Notes: generated from the sequence alone by a model not told the origin. A stretch of 24,196 nt of DNA from an uncultured Collinsella sp. (GCA_934654515.1 CAKUGA010000017.1:1-24196), one strand, 5' to 3'; shown: positions 6,772 through 14,851, counted from the first letter of the stretch. Program-made: numbers and translations.

Positions 6772-7803
6772 CTACGCGCGCGGAGCCGCTGTGGTATGTC
6801 GAACGATGAGCTGGCCGGGGATACGGATCGCGACGGTCTTGCCCGGCGTCCCCCCCTTGGGGACCGCATGCTCAAACACCTCGCGCCCGCGCTGGTGCAA
6901 ATCGAATCGCACGGTCGTGAGCTCGTTGTGTGCGACAAAATCATCGAGCGAATCGTCGACACCCACCACGCTCACGTCCTCGGGCACGCGCAGGCCGCTA
7001 TCGCGCAGCGCGGCAATCGCTCCGTTTGCCATCTGATCGTTTGCCGCATAGATCGCCGTCATGGCGCGGTCGTGCTCGGCCAGATACCTGCCGGCTTCGT
7101 AGCCGCTGTTGGCAGACCAATCGCCCTCGAGCGGCTCTGCCGGCTCGATATGCCTGCGCTCGAGCGCGTCTTGCCAACCGGCGCGGCGGAACTGCTCGTC
7201 CACCGAGAAGGACGGGCCGCCGATATAACGAATCTGCTCGTGTCCCAGCTCAAACAGATGATCCATAAGCAATAGCGAGCAGCCGTAATGATCGGAGTCA
7301 ACTGTGGTCACGCGCGGATGCGCATACATGGTGACGATAACCGTGCCGATTCCTGGCAGCGGATCAAAAGACTCGAAGTCGGGTGCCATTCGGCTCATGC
7401 CGATAATGATGCCATCGACCGGCAGCGCCGCCATGCGACGCGTGGCTTCGGCAAGCGAAAACTCCTCGGTCTTGGACATCTCGACTAGCGTGATGGCACA
7501 GCCGTGCTCGCGAGCGGCGCTGGCGATACCGTCGATCATCGTCAGGTTCCCAAACTTGGTGACATCGTTGACGCACAGGCCGACCGAATGGTAACGGCCG
7601 TCGCGCAACGAACGGCCGGCATAGCTCGGACGGAAGCCGAGCTCTTGCATAGCGGCCTGCACGCGCTGGCGCGTCTGCTCGTTAACGTTGGGCAAGCCGT
7701 TGGCGACGCGCGAAACCGTCTGCTGCGAAACGCCAGCAGCGCGGGCGACGTCGGCCATGGAGACCGGACGCGTACCTGTATCGTTGGACGGGCGCCTTGC
7801 CAC
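6772..7803 (-). CDS. LacI family regulator, likely galactose repressor of galKT
   Basis: A 343-residue LacI/GalR protein. The N-terminal helix-turn-helix is at residues 16-36 (SMADVARAAGVSQQTVSRVA) and the hinge ends near RPSYAGRSLR. A periplasmic-binding-protein-like sensor domain fills the rest, with AIYAANDQMANG and PEDVSVVGVDDS typical of the family. The start is GTG at 7803, with AAGGTGA just upstream. The gene is divergent from galK, and three copies of a LacI-type operator lie between them, so repression of galKT and self-regulation with a galactose-derived effector is the obvious model. It resembles the two other LacI proteins in this window closely by eye. The effector is inferred only from position. 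Confidence 0.88.
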   Translation of the reverse strand: MARRPSNDTGTRPVSMADVARAAGVSQQTVSRVANGLPNVNEQTRQRVQAAMQELGFRPSYAGRSLRDGRYHSVGLCVNDVTKFGNLTMIDGIASAAREHGCAITLVEMSKTEEFSLAEATRRMAALPVDGIIIGMSRMAPDFESFDPLPGIGTVIVTMYAHPRVTTVDSDHYGCSLLLMDHLFELGHEQIRYIGGPSFSVDEQFRRAGWQDALERRHIEPAEPLEGDWSANSGYEAGRYLAEHDRAMTAIYAANDQMANGAIAALRDSGLRVPEDVSVVGVDDSLDDFVAHNELTTVRFDLHQRGREVFEHAVPKGGTPGKTVAIRIPGQLIVRHTTAAPRA

Positions 7804-7896
7804 TGGATCACCTTCACCCTTGCGAAATCTGAATAGCGTGAATGCCGGCCTGGGCAGAAATACACCCCGCGCGGAGGGCCGCTATCGTCGGACGCA

Positions 7897-7910
7897 TGTT
7901 AACGTACTCT
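7897..7910. promoter_or_regulatory. LacI-type operator copy 1 (gal)
   Basis: TGTTAACGTACTCT, centred on CG. The first 13 bases are identical to the other two copies. It lies nearest the LacI start codon, so it is well placed for self-repression. Confidence 0.6.
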
Positions 7911-7957
7911 ACTTTTTCTAGCTGCAGCTTTTCTGCTCTATAAGTCCATACGGCACT

Positions 7958-7965
7958 ACCGTTCA
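7958..7965 (-). promoter_or_regulatory. TGAACGGT box (gal)
   Basis: The minus strand reads TGAACGGT, the same octamer seen before lacF, lacE and the third LacI gene. The 11 bases CTACCGTTCAC around it recur before lacE. It sits between gal operators 1 and 2. The binding protein is unknown. Confidence 0.35.
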
Positions 7966-8019
7966 CGGCCGAATTTCGACCGACTACCAGATTCTCAAAA
8001 AGTAATAAGCGTTGTGTTA

Positions 8020-8033
8020 TGAGTACGTTAACA
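8020..8033. promoter_or_regulatory. LacI-type operator copy 2 (gal)
   Basis: TGAGTACGTTAACA is the exact reverse complement of the TGTTAACGTACTCA at 8084-8097. Its centre is 123 bp from copy 1 and 64 bp from copy 3, distances suited to DNA looping. A weaker half-site TTAACGT follows at 8040. Confidence 0.65.
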
Positions 8034-8083
8034 TAGCCCTTAACGTGCGGCATCGTGGATGCTGAGTTCACACCGCTTCAAAT

Positions 8084-8097
8084 TGTTAACGTACTCA
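8084..8097. promoter_or_regulatory. LacI-type operator copy 3 (gal), near galK
   Basis: TGTTAACGTACTCA fits the LacI-family pattern TGnnAnCGnTnnCA except at one position. It lies 44 bases before the galK start, where bound repressor would block the promoter or early transcription. Confidence 0.65.
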
Positions 8098-8141
8098 TAA
8101 CGACGCAAAAATCGTCCGTACGCGCCAAAGAAAGGACCCTC

Positions 8142-9347
8142 ATGACCGCCCCCGACGAAAAGACACTCGCCACGCTCACCAAGCTGTTTGAGGAGGAGTT
8201 TGGCCCCATCGGCGACCGACAGGTGCTCTACGTGCACGCGCCCGGCCGCTCCGAGATCAGCGGCAACCACACCGACCACGAGGGCGGCCACGTTATCGCC
8301 GGCTCACTCGATGTCGCCGTCGACGGCATTGCCGTGGCAACCGACACCAACAAGGTCCGCGTTGCCGACGAGGGCTACCCCACCTTTGAGATCACGCTCG
8401 ACACGCTGAATGTTCAGGAGTCCGAGAAGGGCACGTCCGCAAGCCTCGTTCGCGGCATGGCCCACGAAATCGCTGCTCTGGGCGTTGAGCCCCACGGCTT
8501 CGACTTCGCCTTCACCTGCACCGTTCCCTCGGGCGGCGGCCTTTCGAGCTCCGCTGCCGTCGAGGCCGCATACGGCCGCGCCATGGAGACGCTCTGGGGC
8601 GCACCCGCCATTGAGCCCGTCGCGCTTGCGCAGATGAGCCAGCGCACCGAGAACAACTACTACGGCAAGCCCTGCGGCCTGATGGACCAGGCTGCCGTGT
8701 GTCTGGGCGGCCTTGCCTACATGGACTTTGAGGACCAGGCTCAGCCTAAAACTCAGAAGCTCGAGCTCAACTTTGAGGATCACGGCTATGCGCTCGTGCT
8801 CGTTAAGGTTGGCGCCGACCACGTGGCCGCCACCGACGACTACGCCGCCGTTCCGCGCGAGATGCAGGACGTCGCCGCCGAGTTTGGCAAGGCACGTCTG
8901 TGCGAGGTTGACGTTGCCGACTTTGACGCCAAGCTCCCCGAGCTGCGCGCCAAGCTGGGCGACCGCGCCTGCCTGCGCGCCGTTCACTACTGGTACGAGA
9001 ACGGCCTGGTCGACAAGCGCTGGGCAGCCCTTAATGCCGGCGACATCGACCAGTTCCTGGTCCTGACGCGCGAGTCCGGCGCCAGCTCCGCCATGTACCT
9101 GCAGAATGTCGTTGCCAAGCTGGGCTCCGAGCAGCCCTCCATGTACGCCCTGGCGCTGGCCGAGCACGTGCTCGACGGCCGCGGCGCCGTCCGCATCCAC
9201 GGCGGTGGCTTTGGCGGCACTATTCAGGCCTTCGTGCCGCTCGATCTGGTCGATACCTTCATTACCAAGATGAACGGCTGGCTGGGCGAGGGCTCTGCCC
9301 GTCACTACGCTATCTCTGACAAGGGGGCATACGCGGCATGGCTGTAA
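8142..9347 (+). CDS. galK: Galactokinase
   Basis: A 401-residue GHMP-family kinase that makes galactose 1-phosphate from galactose and ATP, the entry step of the Leloir pathway. Seen: the galactokinase signature around residues 35-49 in the variant form GRSEISGNHTDHEGG (R36 at the catalytic arginine position; Asn replaces the usual Glu before HTD), the ATP loop VPSGGGLSSSAAVE (128-141), GKPCGLMDQ with catalytic-type D182, and the C-terminal HGGGFGGT motif. The start at 8142 has AAAGGA five bases upstream; the frame is open to 8055 but that stretch covers the operator. galT overlaps its end, so the two are translationally coupled. Expression is likely governed by the divergent LacI regulator. 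Confidence 0.96.
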   Translation: MTAPDEKTLATLTKLFEEEFGPIGDRQVLYVHAPGRSEISGNHTDHEGGHVIAGSLDVAVDGIAVATDTNKVRVADEGYPTFEITLDTLNVQESEKGTSASLVRGMAHEIAALGVEPHGFDFAFTCTVPSGGGLSSSAAVEAAYGRAMETLWGAPAIEPVALAQMSQRTENNYYGKPCGLMDQAAVCLGGLAYMDFEDQAQPKTQKLELNFEDHGYALVLVKVGADHVAATDDYAAVPREMQDVAAEFGKARLCEVDVADFDAKLPELRAKLGDRACLRAVHYWYENGLVDKRWAALNAGDIDQFLVLTRESGASSAMYLQNVVAKLGSEQPSMYALALAEHVLDGRGAVRIHGGGFGGTIQAFVPLDLVDTFITKMNGWLGEGSARHYAISDKGAYAAWL

Positions 9348-10966
9348 TGACCGACGTGCGCGAGGCCGCGCAAAACCTGATCGAGTACGCCATCCACCGA
9401 TCCATGATTGGGCAGGACGATCGCATCTGGGCCTACAACACCATTTTGGAGTGCATCGGCGCCACGGGCCCCGCGCTCGACATGACCTGGGCGCTGCAGA
9501 CCGAGAAGCTCTCGCTTTTGCACCCCGATACCCTCCCCGACTTTGATCTGGAGGGCACGCTCTCCGCACTTTCCGAGGCCGCCGTCGCCAACGGCGCCGC
9601 CGAGGACACGGCGTCGGGCCGCGACCGCATCGCCATGCGCATCATGGGCGTGCTTATGCCGAGGCCTTCGGTTGTAAACGAGGAGTTCAATGGGCGTATG
9701 GGCGTCAACGAACCCCGCGCCGCGACCGACTGGTTCTACGGCCTGTGCTGCGACGCCGGTTATGTGCGTCGCGCCGCCATCGCGCGCAACATCAAGTGGA
9801 GCACCCCCACCAACTGGGGCGATCTCGAGATTACCATCAACCTGTCCAAGCCCGAAAAGGACCCGCGCGACATTGCCGCGGCCGGTGCCGCCAAAAACAC
9901 GGGCGAGAAGTATCCCGCCTGCCAGCTCTGCATCGAAAACGAGGGCTATCCCGGACGCTCCGCCGCAGCCGACGGCGGCGCTCACCCCGCTCGCCAGAAT
10001 CTGCGCGTTATCCCCATTCAGCTCGACGGCGAGCGCTGGGGCTTCCAGTACAGCCCGTACGCGTACTTTAACGAGCATTGTATTGCCATGAGCTCTGAGC
10101 ATCGTCCGATGCACGTCGATCGCAAGGGTCTCTCCTGCCTGCTCGACTTTGTGGACCTGTTCCCGCACTACTTTATCGGCTCCAACGCCGACCTGCCCAT
10201 CGTGGGTGGCTCGATTCTGTCGCACGACCACTTCCAGGGCGGCGCGCACGAGTTCCCCATGATGCACGCGGCCGAGGTTTCGCAGTTTAGCGTGCCCGGC
10301 TTTGACAAGGTCACCGGTACCGTGCTGCAGTGGCCGCTTTCGGTGCTGCGTCTGCGCTCGCACGACCGCGGCGCGCTGCTCGATGCCGCCGAGAAGATTA
10401 TCCTGGCATGGCGCGAGTGGACCGATGAGTCGGTTGGCGTCATCGCGCACACAGCGGATGGCGTGGCCCACAACACCGTGACGCCCGTCATCCGCCGCGT
10501 CGACTCCCGCGGCAATGCCGGCGGCGAAATCTACGAGGCCTACCTGGCGCTTCGCTGCAATATCACGACCGACGAGCACCCGCTGGGCGTATTCCACCCG
10601 CATGCCGAGTACCACCACATTAAGAAGGAGAACATCGGCCTGATTGAGGTCATGGGCCTGGCCATTCTTCCGCCGCGCCTGGTTCCCGAGCTCGGCGCCG
10701 TCCGTGAGCACCTGCTGACCGCCAAGGTCGACGCAAGCTACGACCTTGCCGCCGCGCTCGAGGGCGACGACCTCTGCCGCAGCCACACCGCGTGGGCCCT
10801 GGACGTCTTTGCCCGTCGCGCCGATGAGCTCACGGCGGATAACACCATCGACATCCTGCACGAGGAGGTCGGCGTGGTATTTGGTCATGTGCTCGACAAC
10901 GCCGGCGTCTTTAAGTGGGACGAAGCCGGCCGCGCCGCCCAGCAGCGCTTCATCGACTCGCTGTAG
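9338..10966 (+). CDS. galT: UDP-glucose-hexose-1-phosphate uridylyltransferase, type 2
   Basis: A 542-residue enzyme that exchanges UMP between UDP-glucose and galactose 1-phosphate. It belongs to the long GalT2 family of Firmicutes and Actinobacteria rather than the ~350-residue GalT1 family: MIGQDDRIWAYNTIL near the start, KWSTPTNWGDLEITINLSKP, and the catalytic-region GGSILSHDHFQGGAHEFPM around residues 290-306. The ATG at 9338 overlaps the galK stop by ten bases and has AAGGGGG ten bases upstream; a second in-frame ATG at 9347 shares TAATG with the galK stop. A strong terminator follows. UDP-galactose 4-epimerase, needed to close the cycle, is not in this window. Confidence 0.96.
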   Translation: MAVMTDVREAAQNLIEYAIHRSMIGQDDRIWAYNTILECIGATGPALDMTWALQTEKLSLLHPDTLPDFDLEGTLSALSEAAVANGAAEDTASGRDRIAMRIMGVLMPRPSVVNEEFNGRMGVNEPRAATDWFYGLCCDAGYVRRAAIARNIKWSTPTNWGDLEITINLSKPEKDPRDIAAAGAAKNTGEKYPACQLCIENEGYPGRSAAADGGAHPARQNLRVIPIQLDGERWGFQYSPYAYFNEHCIAMSSEHRPMHVDRKGLSCLLDFVDLFPHYFIGSNADLPIVGGSILSHDHFQGGAHEFPMMHAAEVSQFSVPGFDKVTGTVLQWPLSVLRLRSHDRGALLDAAEKIILAWREWTDESVGVIAHTADGVAHNTVTPVIRRVDSRGNAGGEIYEAYLALRCNITTDEHPLGVFHPHAEYHHIKKENIGLIEVMGLAILPPRLVPELGAVREHLLTAKVDASYDLAAALEGDDLCRSHTAWALDVFARRADELTADNTIDILHEEVGVVFGHVLDNAGVFKWDEAGRAAQQRFIDSL

Positions 10967-11035
10967 CACACAGCCCCAACCGTCCCAGTGATCCCTTGGG
11001 GACGGAGGAAAACGAATCATTTCCGCCCACACGAC

Positions 11036-11077
11036 AACGGCGCCCGCCGGCAACATAGCCGACGGGCGCCGTTTTCT
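11036..11077 (+). terminator. Intrinsic terminator of galKT
   Basis: An 11-bp GC-rich stem (AACGGCGCCCG 11036-11046 with CGGGCGCCGTT 11063-11073) is extended inside by CGGC/GCCG and runs into TTTTCT. Confidence 0.9.
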
Positions 11078-11106
11078 GATGCAAGGGTAGCTAATTTGCA
11101 CCAAAA

Positions 11107-11148
11107 CAAGGAGTGTCCCAAACTGCCGGCAGAAAAGGAACGTCCCCA
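11107..11148 (+). repeat. 42-bp direct repeat, left copy
   Basis: It is identical over 42 bases to 12616-12657. Its last part, AAAGGAACGTCCCCA plus two variable bases and TGCCG, recurs a third time at 12666-12687. The two long copies bracket the ATPase gene. Confidence 0.85.
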
Positions 11149-11167
11149 GGTGCCGACCTAAACCAAC

Positions 11168-11255
11168 ACATTATTCGATGGAAAAACGTGGTTTTCTCCC
11201 ACATTATTCGATGGAAAAACGTGGTTCACTCCCACATTTTTCGATGGAAAAACCA
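11168..11255 (+). repeat. Three 33-bp tandem repeats before the ATPase
   Basis: Units start at 11168, 11201 and 11234, each opening with ACATTATTCGATGGAAAAAC or a near copy; the third is shortened. A 33-bp period is about three helical turns, so a bound protein would line up on one face. The third unit reaches the expected -35 area of the ATPase promoter. The repeats are in phase with codons in one frame, but no gene is supported there. Confidence 0.8.
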
Positions 11256-11264
11256 AAACAGTCT

Positions 11265-11270
11265 TATACT
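11265..11270 (+). promoter_or_regulatory. Probable -10 of the ATPase promoter
   Basis: TATACT is well placed: transcription starting near 11277 would give a leader of about 17 bases containing AGGAGG (11284-11289) before the ATG at 11294. The -35 is weak (TTCGAT, 19-base spacing), fitting a promoter governed by a protein on the adjacent repeats. Confidence 0.5.
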
Positions 11271-11293
11271 AACCATGATCGTTAGGAGGCAGT

Positions 11294-12595
11294 ATGCAGC
11301 GACAGCTAATGGACGAACTCATCGCTTGGAAATCTAGAGCAAACCGCAAGCCCCTCCTGCTTAAGGGGGCCCGCCAGACGGGAAAAACCTGGCTTCTCAA
11401 CGAATTCGCAGGCCAGCAGTATCAAAACGTCATCCGTTTTGACTTTATGCTCGAACCGGGCGCGCGTTCGCTGTTCGATGGAAACCTTGACCCCAAGCGC
11501 ATCATCTCCCAGATAGAGCTCCTGCGCGGCCAGACCATAACGCCGACAGACACACTCATCATCTTCGACGAAATCCAAGAGGCACCGCGTGGCATCACCT
11601 CGCTCAAATACTTCAACGAGCTGGCGCCGGAATACCATATCGTGGCAGCCGGCTCCTATATGGGCCTTGCGCTCCGACGAGAAAACGAGTCGTTCCCCGT
11701 CGGCAAGATCGACCAGCTCACCATGCGCCCCATGGGGTTTGTCGAGTTCGTTCGTGCCGTCGATGGCGGTCCGCTCGCAGATGCCATCCCTGCCGCAAAC
11801 ATGGACCTGCTGGCAAACGTTTCCGAAAAGCTCGAGCGCCTGCTCAAGGAATACCTCGTTGTCGGTGGCATGCCAGAAGTTGTCTCCGCTTTCGCCGCCT
11901 CCCACGATTTCATCGAGGCCCGCAGGCTTCAGCAGCAAATCATCGAAGCTTACGAATCCGATTTTGGCAAGCATGCACCAGCCCGCATCGTCGAGCGCAT
12001 GAGGCTGGTTTGGAAATCCCTTCCCGGCCAGCTCGCAAAGGAAAACAAGAAGTTCATCTACGGCGCGCTTCGCCCCGGGGCACGAGCACGCGATTTTGAG
12101 GAAAGCCTCCAGTGGCTCATGGACTATGGAATCGTTCATAAGGTACCACGTGTTTCCGCCCTAAGAGCACCGCTCACAAGCTACGAGGATCTCTCGGGCT
12201 TCAAGCTGTTCTGCATCGACACCGGCATCCTCGGAGCACTCTCCGGCCTCTCGCCGGCCATTGTTCTGAACGGGCCCGCCGTTTTTACGGAGTTCAAAGG
12301 CTCGCTGACCGAGCAATACGTCGCACAGGAGCTTTTGCTCCAAGGCAAAACTCCCGCGTATTGGTCATCCTCCTCCGGCAATGCAGAGACCGACTTTGCC
12401 ATCGACCATGCGGGGACCGTGCTTCCGCTCGAGGTCAAGGCGGCAGAGAATCTCAAAGCAAAGAGCCTGAGGATTGCCTGCGAGAAGTTCAAGCTCGAGC
12501 GCTGCGTGAGAACATCGTTAGCGGCATATAGAGACGAGGGCACGCTCGTCAACATTCCGCTCTGGGAGATTGGGCAAATCGGCAAGTTGACATAG
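11294..12595 (+). CDS. AAA+ ATPase with DUF4143 C-terminal domain
   Basis: A 433-residue protein of the widespread ATPase-DUF4143 family. Walker A is GARQTGKT (25-32) and Walker B is LIIFDE (88-93), followed by AAGSYMG as a sensor-like strand. The C-terminal DUF4143 region (from about 200) ends with AETDFAID and LPLEVKAAE (about 365-390), resembling the D...ExK core of the PD-(D/E)XK nuclease fold. The start has AGGAGG four bases upstream. It is a single gene on the plus strand, bracketed by direct repeats and flanked by metabolic operons, so it reads as an accessory cassette. The biological role of this family is not established and I do not assign one. Confidence 0.88.
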   Translation: MQRQLMDELIAWKSRANRKPLLLKGARQTGKTWLLNEFAGQQYQNVIRFDFMLEPGARSLFDGNLDPKRIISQIELLRGQTITPTDTLIIFDEIQEAPRGITSLKYFNELAPEYHIVAAGSYMGLALRRENESFPVGKIDQLTMRPMGFVEFVRAVDGGPLADAIPAANMDLLANVSEKLERLLKEYLVVGGMPEVVSAFAASHDFIEARRLQQQIIEAYESDFGKHAPARIVERMRLVWKSLPGQLAKENKKFIYGALRPGARARDFEESLQWLMDYGIVHKVPRVSALRAPLTSYEDLSGFKLFCIDTGILGALSGLSPAIVLNGPAVFTEFKGSLTEQYVAQELLLQGKTPAYWSSSSGNAETDFAIDHAGTVLPLEVKAAENLKAKSLRIACEKFKLERCVRTSLAAYRDEGTLVNIPLWEIGQIGKLT

Positions 12596-12615
12596 TCGCT
12601 GCGGGGGGTGCCCCG

Positions 12616-12687
12616 CAAGGAGTGTCCCAAACTGCCGGCAGAAAAGGAACGTCCCCATCTGCCGCAAAGGAACGTCCCCAAGTGCCG
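12616..12687 (+). repeat. 42-bp direct repeat, right copy, plus partial third copy
   Basis: 12616-12657 is identical to 11107-11148. A second AAAGGAACGTCCCCA-NN-TGCCG unit follows at once (12666-12687). A small GC hairpin, GCGGGG/CCCCGC (12601-12616), lies between the ATPase stop and the repeat. Confidence 0.85.
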
Positions 12688-12717
12688 GAAACGCCGATGT
12701 TTTGGCAATGCCAGCGA

Positions 12718-12816
12718 GCGGGCCGCATTTGAGACAAGGTGACGTGAAACGAAAGGGCGCTGACCTTCTGGTCGCGCCCTTGAAGTTGAACGTCAGATTG
12801 TCCAAATGCGGCCCGC
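12718..12816. repeat. 99-bp nested inverted-repeat element
   Basis: Outer arms of 14 perfect bases (12718-12731 and 12803-12816) enclose shorter matches (GACAA/TTGTC, TGACGT/ACGTCA) and a central hairpin AAGGGCGC/GCGCCCTT (12753-12760 and 12774-12781). It lies between the convergent ATPase and lacC genes, so it may end transcription from both sides. Confidence 0.7.
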
Positions 12817-12829
12817 GCAGCATCGAGCC

Positions 12830-12857
12830 GTTACGCGGTTTGGTAAAACCGCGTAAC
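12830..12857. terminator. Hairpin just past the lacC stop
   Basis: A perfect 12-bp stem (GTTACGCGGTTT 12830-12841 with AAACCGCGTAAC 12846-12857) and a 4-base loop end one base from the lacC stop codon. There is no T-run, so it may protect the 3' end or act together with the nested repeat beyond it. Confidence 0.5.
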
Positions 12858-12858
12858 C

Positions 12859-13794
12859 CTACAGCTCTGTAACCTCAACGCTGTTGTAGACCTCGTCCCA
12901 GCGGTCCATTACCAGGTGGCCGGTCTTGGGATCCATGGCGTTGAGCTTGCCGCAGGTATTGGCGGTCTTGAGCACCGTGACGTCGTCGGCACCAGCAGCA
13001 ATGGCATGCGCAAAGCCGGCGATGGTCGAGTCACCGGAACCCGTCGCGTTCACAGCCGCAATCGCGGGCGTCTTGGCGCGGAACGCGTGGCCCTCATGGA
13101 AGCCCACCGAACCGGCAGCACCCATCGAAACGACAACCCAGGGAATACCGGCAAAGCGGCCATCGGAGGCGAGCGCCTCGCGCAGGGCATCGACATCATC
13201 GGTCGTAAAGGACGTACCCAGCAGGCCGTTGATCTCGGTCAGGTTGGGCTTTACGAGCTCAGGCTTAGCGTCGGACTCCAGCGCGGCCTCCAGCGATGCA
13301 CCCGAGGTGTCGAGCAGCACCTTGGCGCCCGCCTCCTCGGCAATCTTGACGAGCTCGGCATAGTAGCCGGCATCGACGCCACGCGGCAGCGAGCCCGAAA
13401 GCGTCACGACGTCCGCCTTCGCTGCAAGCTCGGCGAATTTGGCCGTAAAGGCCTCGAGCTCGGCCGGGGCGATCTGCGGGCCGCTCTCCAGCAGCTCGGT
13501 CTGATTACCCTCGTGCAGAATATTCAGGCAAATGCGCGTCTCACCGGCGATGGGCACAAAGTCGTTCTTGACGCCGTCGGCATCCATAAGCTCGGCCATA
13601 TAGGCACCCATGTGGCCGCCGAGCAGGCCGGTCGCGAGCACATCGTCGCCCAACTGCAGCAGCACGCGGCTCACGTTGAGACCCTTGCCGCCAGCGGTCT
13701 TTTCGGGCGTCACGCGGTTCACGTCGTCGATGATCAGCTTGTCGAGTTGATAGCGCGTATCGATCGACGGGTTCATGGTAACGGTCAGAATCAT
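12859..13794 (-). CDS. lacC: Tagatose-6-phosphate kinase
   Basis: A 311-residue PfkB-family kinase that phosphorylates tagatose 6-phosphate to tagatose 1,6-bisphosphate. Seen: MILTVTMNPSID at the start, TAGGKGLNVSRVL (33-45), LSGSLPRGVDAGYYAELV (132-149), VKPN near 181, and the catalytic NATGSGDS with D255. Whole-length resemblance to Lactococcus LacC is clear from memory. A 1-phosphofructokinase is the main alternative, but the lacA-lacB-lacX genes just upstream favour LacC. The start at 13794 has AGGAG seven bases upstream. It is the last gene of the minus-strand lacA-lacB-lacX-lacC unit, 56 bases after lacX. Confidence 0.9.
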   Translation of the reverse strand: MILTVTMNPSIDTRYQLDKLIIDDVNRVTPEKTAGGKGLNVSRVLLQLGDDVLATGLLGGHMGAYMAELMDADGVKNDFVPIAGETRICLNILHEGNQTELLESGPQIAPAELEAFTAKFAELAAKADVVTLSGSLPRGVDAGYYAELVKIAEEAGAKVLLDTSGASLEAALESDAKPELVKPNLTEINGLLGTSFTTDDVDALREALASDGRFAGIPWVVVSMGAAGSVGFHEGHAFRAKTPAIAAVNATGSGDSTIAGFAHAIAAGADDVTVLKTANTCGKLNAMDPKTGHLVMDRWDEVYNSVEVTEL

Positions 13795-13850
13795 ATTGAA
13801 CTCCTGTTTCCGGGGCACGACGTGTGCGGCCCCAAACATACGATAGCTCG

Positions 13851-14732
13851 TTAAAGGATCTCGATCTCAAAACCGCGGGTGACGGTCTCCCCCGGCTTGG
13901 CAACCAGGCAGCCACGCTTGTGCTCCAGAACATCGTCCTCGTCGGAGCAGGTGGACAGGCCGCCCCACGGTTCCACGGCCACAAAGTCGCCCTCGGGCTT
14001 GCTCCACACAATCAGGTATGGCATATCGAGGAACTTCAAGCGCACGCCCTTGTCCTCGGTTTTCTTGGTCAGCGTAACCACGCGGCTCTCGAGCACGTCA
14101 AAGATGGTCTCCGCGAAGTCGAAAAGTTCGTGGGTCAGCGGCAGGTCGTGGCCGATCATCGGGTTTTTGCTGCGATGCTCGACATCAATCAGGCCCGTCG
14201 AGGGAACGGCAGTACAGAGCTCGGCGGCCTCACGCTGATCAAAACGAAGTTCATAGTCGTCATAGGACTCGCCCTCGTCGAGCGGGCACTTAAAGCCGGG
14301 GTGACCGCCCACAAAGAATGGCATATCCTCGGTGCCCTCATTGGTCACCTCGTACGACACGGCCACCTTAGCCGCATCGATCGTGTAGCGCGCGACGATC
14401 TTAAACGGATACGGATACTGCTCAAGCAGTTCGGCATGGTCGGCAGAGCTTAGGCTCAGCGCAACCATGTTGTCGCCCTGCTCCTCGAGCTTCCACTCCT
14501 GCTTGCGGGCAAAGCCGTGGCGGGCAAGCTTGACCTCGCGGCCGCCCATGGTCATCGCGCGGCCGTTACGAAGGCCGCCGCAAATCGGAAAGCAAATGGG
14601 CGCCTGGCCCGACCAGACCGAAGGATCGCCCTGCCACAGGTACTCGCGACCGTTGGCTTTAATCGAAGTGAACGATCCGCCAGCCGTGCTCAGTGCCACA
14701 CGAACAGAACCGTTATCAAGAACAAACTCCAT
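13851..14732 (-). CDS. lacX: Aldose 1-epimerase family protein, LacX-like
   Basis: A 293-residue protein of the galactose-mutarotase-like fold. Conserved active-site-type residues are present: H72 in ARHGFARKQEW, H144 in GGHPGFKCPL, and a Glu in VAVEPWGGLST near residue 267. LacX is the same kind of protein found at the end of the Lactococcus lac operon, with uncertain substrate; it may interconvert anomers of galactose or its phosphate. It lies between lacB and lacC in the same direction. The start at 14732 has GGAAGG about six bases upstream. Confidence 0.82.
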   Translation of the reverse strand: MEFVLDNGSVRVALSTAGGSFTSIKANGREYLWQGDPSVWSGQAPICFPICGGLRNGRAMTMGGREVKLARHGFARKQEWKLEEQGDNMVALSLSSADHAELLEQYPYPFKIVARYTIDAAKVAVSYEVTNEGTEDMPFFVGGHPGFKCPLDEGESYDDYELRFDQREAAELCTAVPSTGLIDVEHRSKNPMIGHDLPLTHELFDFAETIFDVLESRVVTLTKKTEDKGVRLKFLDMPYLIVWSKPEGDFVAVEPWGGLSTCSDEDDVLEHKRGCLVAKPGETVTRGFEIEIL

Positions 14733-14851
14733 AGGAGCCTTCCCTTTCGTACGCCAGCCCGCCGAGTCAGTGGGGCTGATAGAAAACCGGCCCGCGCCCC
14801 CTCACAGAAACGCGAGCCGTCAACGGACTAGTTAATTACGCCGGATCCCCG

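Larger units (their letters stand above)
10967..11293. other. Intergenic stretch between galT and the ATPase
   Basis: It contains the galT terminator, the first 42-bp direct repeat, the 33-bp tandem repeats and the ATPase promoter, all listed separately. A short stretch CCTTGGGGACGG (about 10994-11005) resembles, on the opposite strand, the CGTCCCCAAG core of the flanking repeats. Confidence 0.6.

Noticed and set aside
9305..11104. Long minus-strand ORF (599 codons) opposite galT
   Set aside because: It is the antisense shadow of galT in GC-rich DNA: composition is biased to Val, Ala, Gly and His, there is no homology, and it runs through the galT terminator.
11168..11255. CRISPR array or replication iterons
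   Set aside because: The units are contiguous with no spacers, and no replication initiator or plasmid gene is nearby.
11113..11337. Plus-strand ORF covering the 33-bp repeats (HIIRWKN peptide repeats)
   Set aside because: The repeat period is a multiple of three, so peptide repeats arise automatically. The probable promoter lies inside it, it starts within the 42-bp repeat without a ribosome-binding site, and it overlaps the ATPase out of frame.
12859..13794. 1-phosphofructokinase (fruK)
   Set aside because: It is the same superfamily, but the position after lacA, lacB and lacX and the close match to LacC along its length favour tagatose-6-phosphate kinase; no fructose PTS is present.
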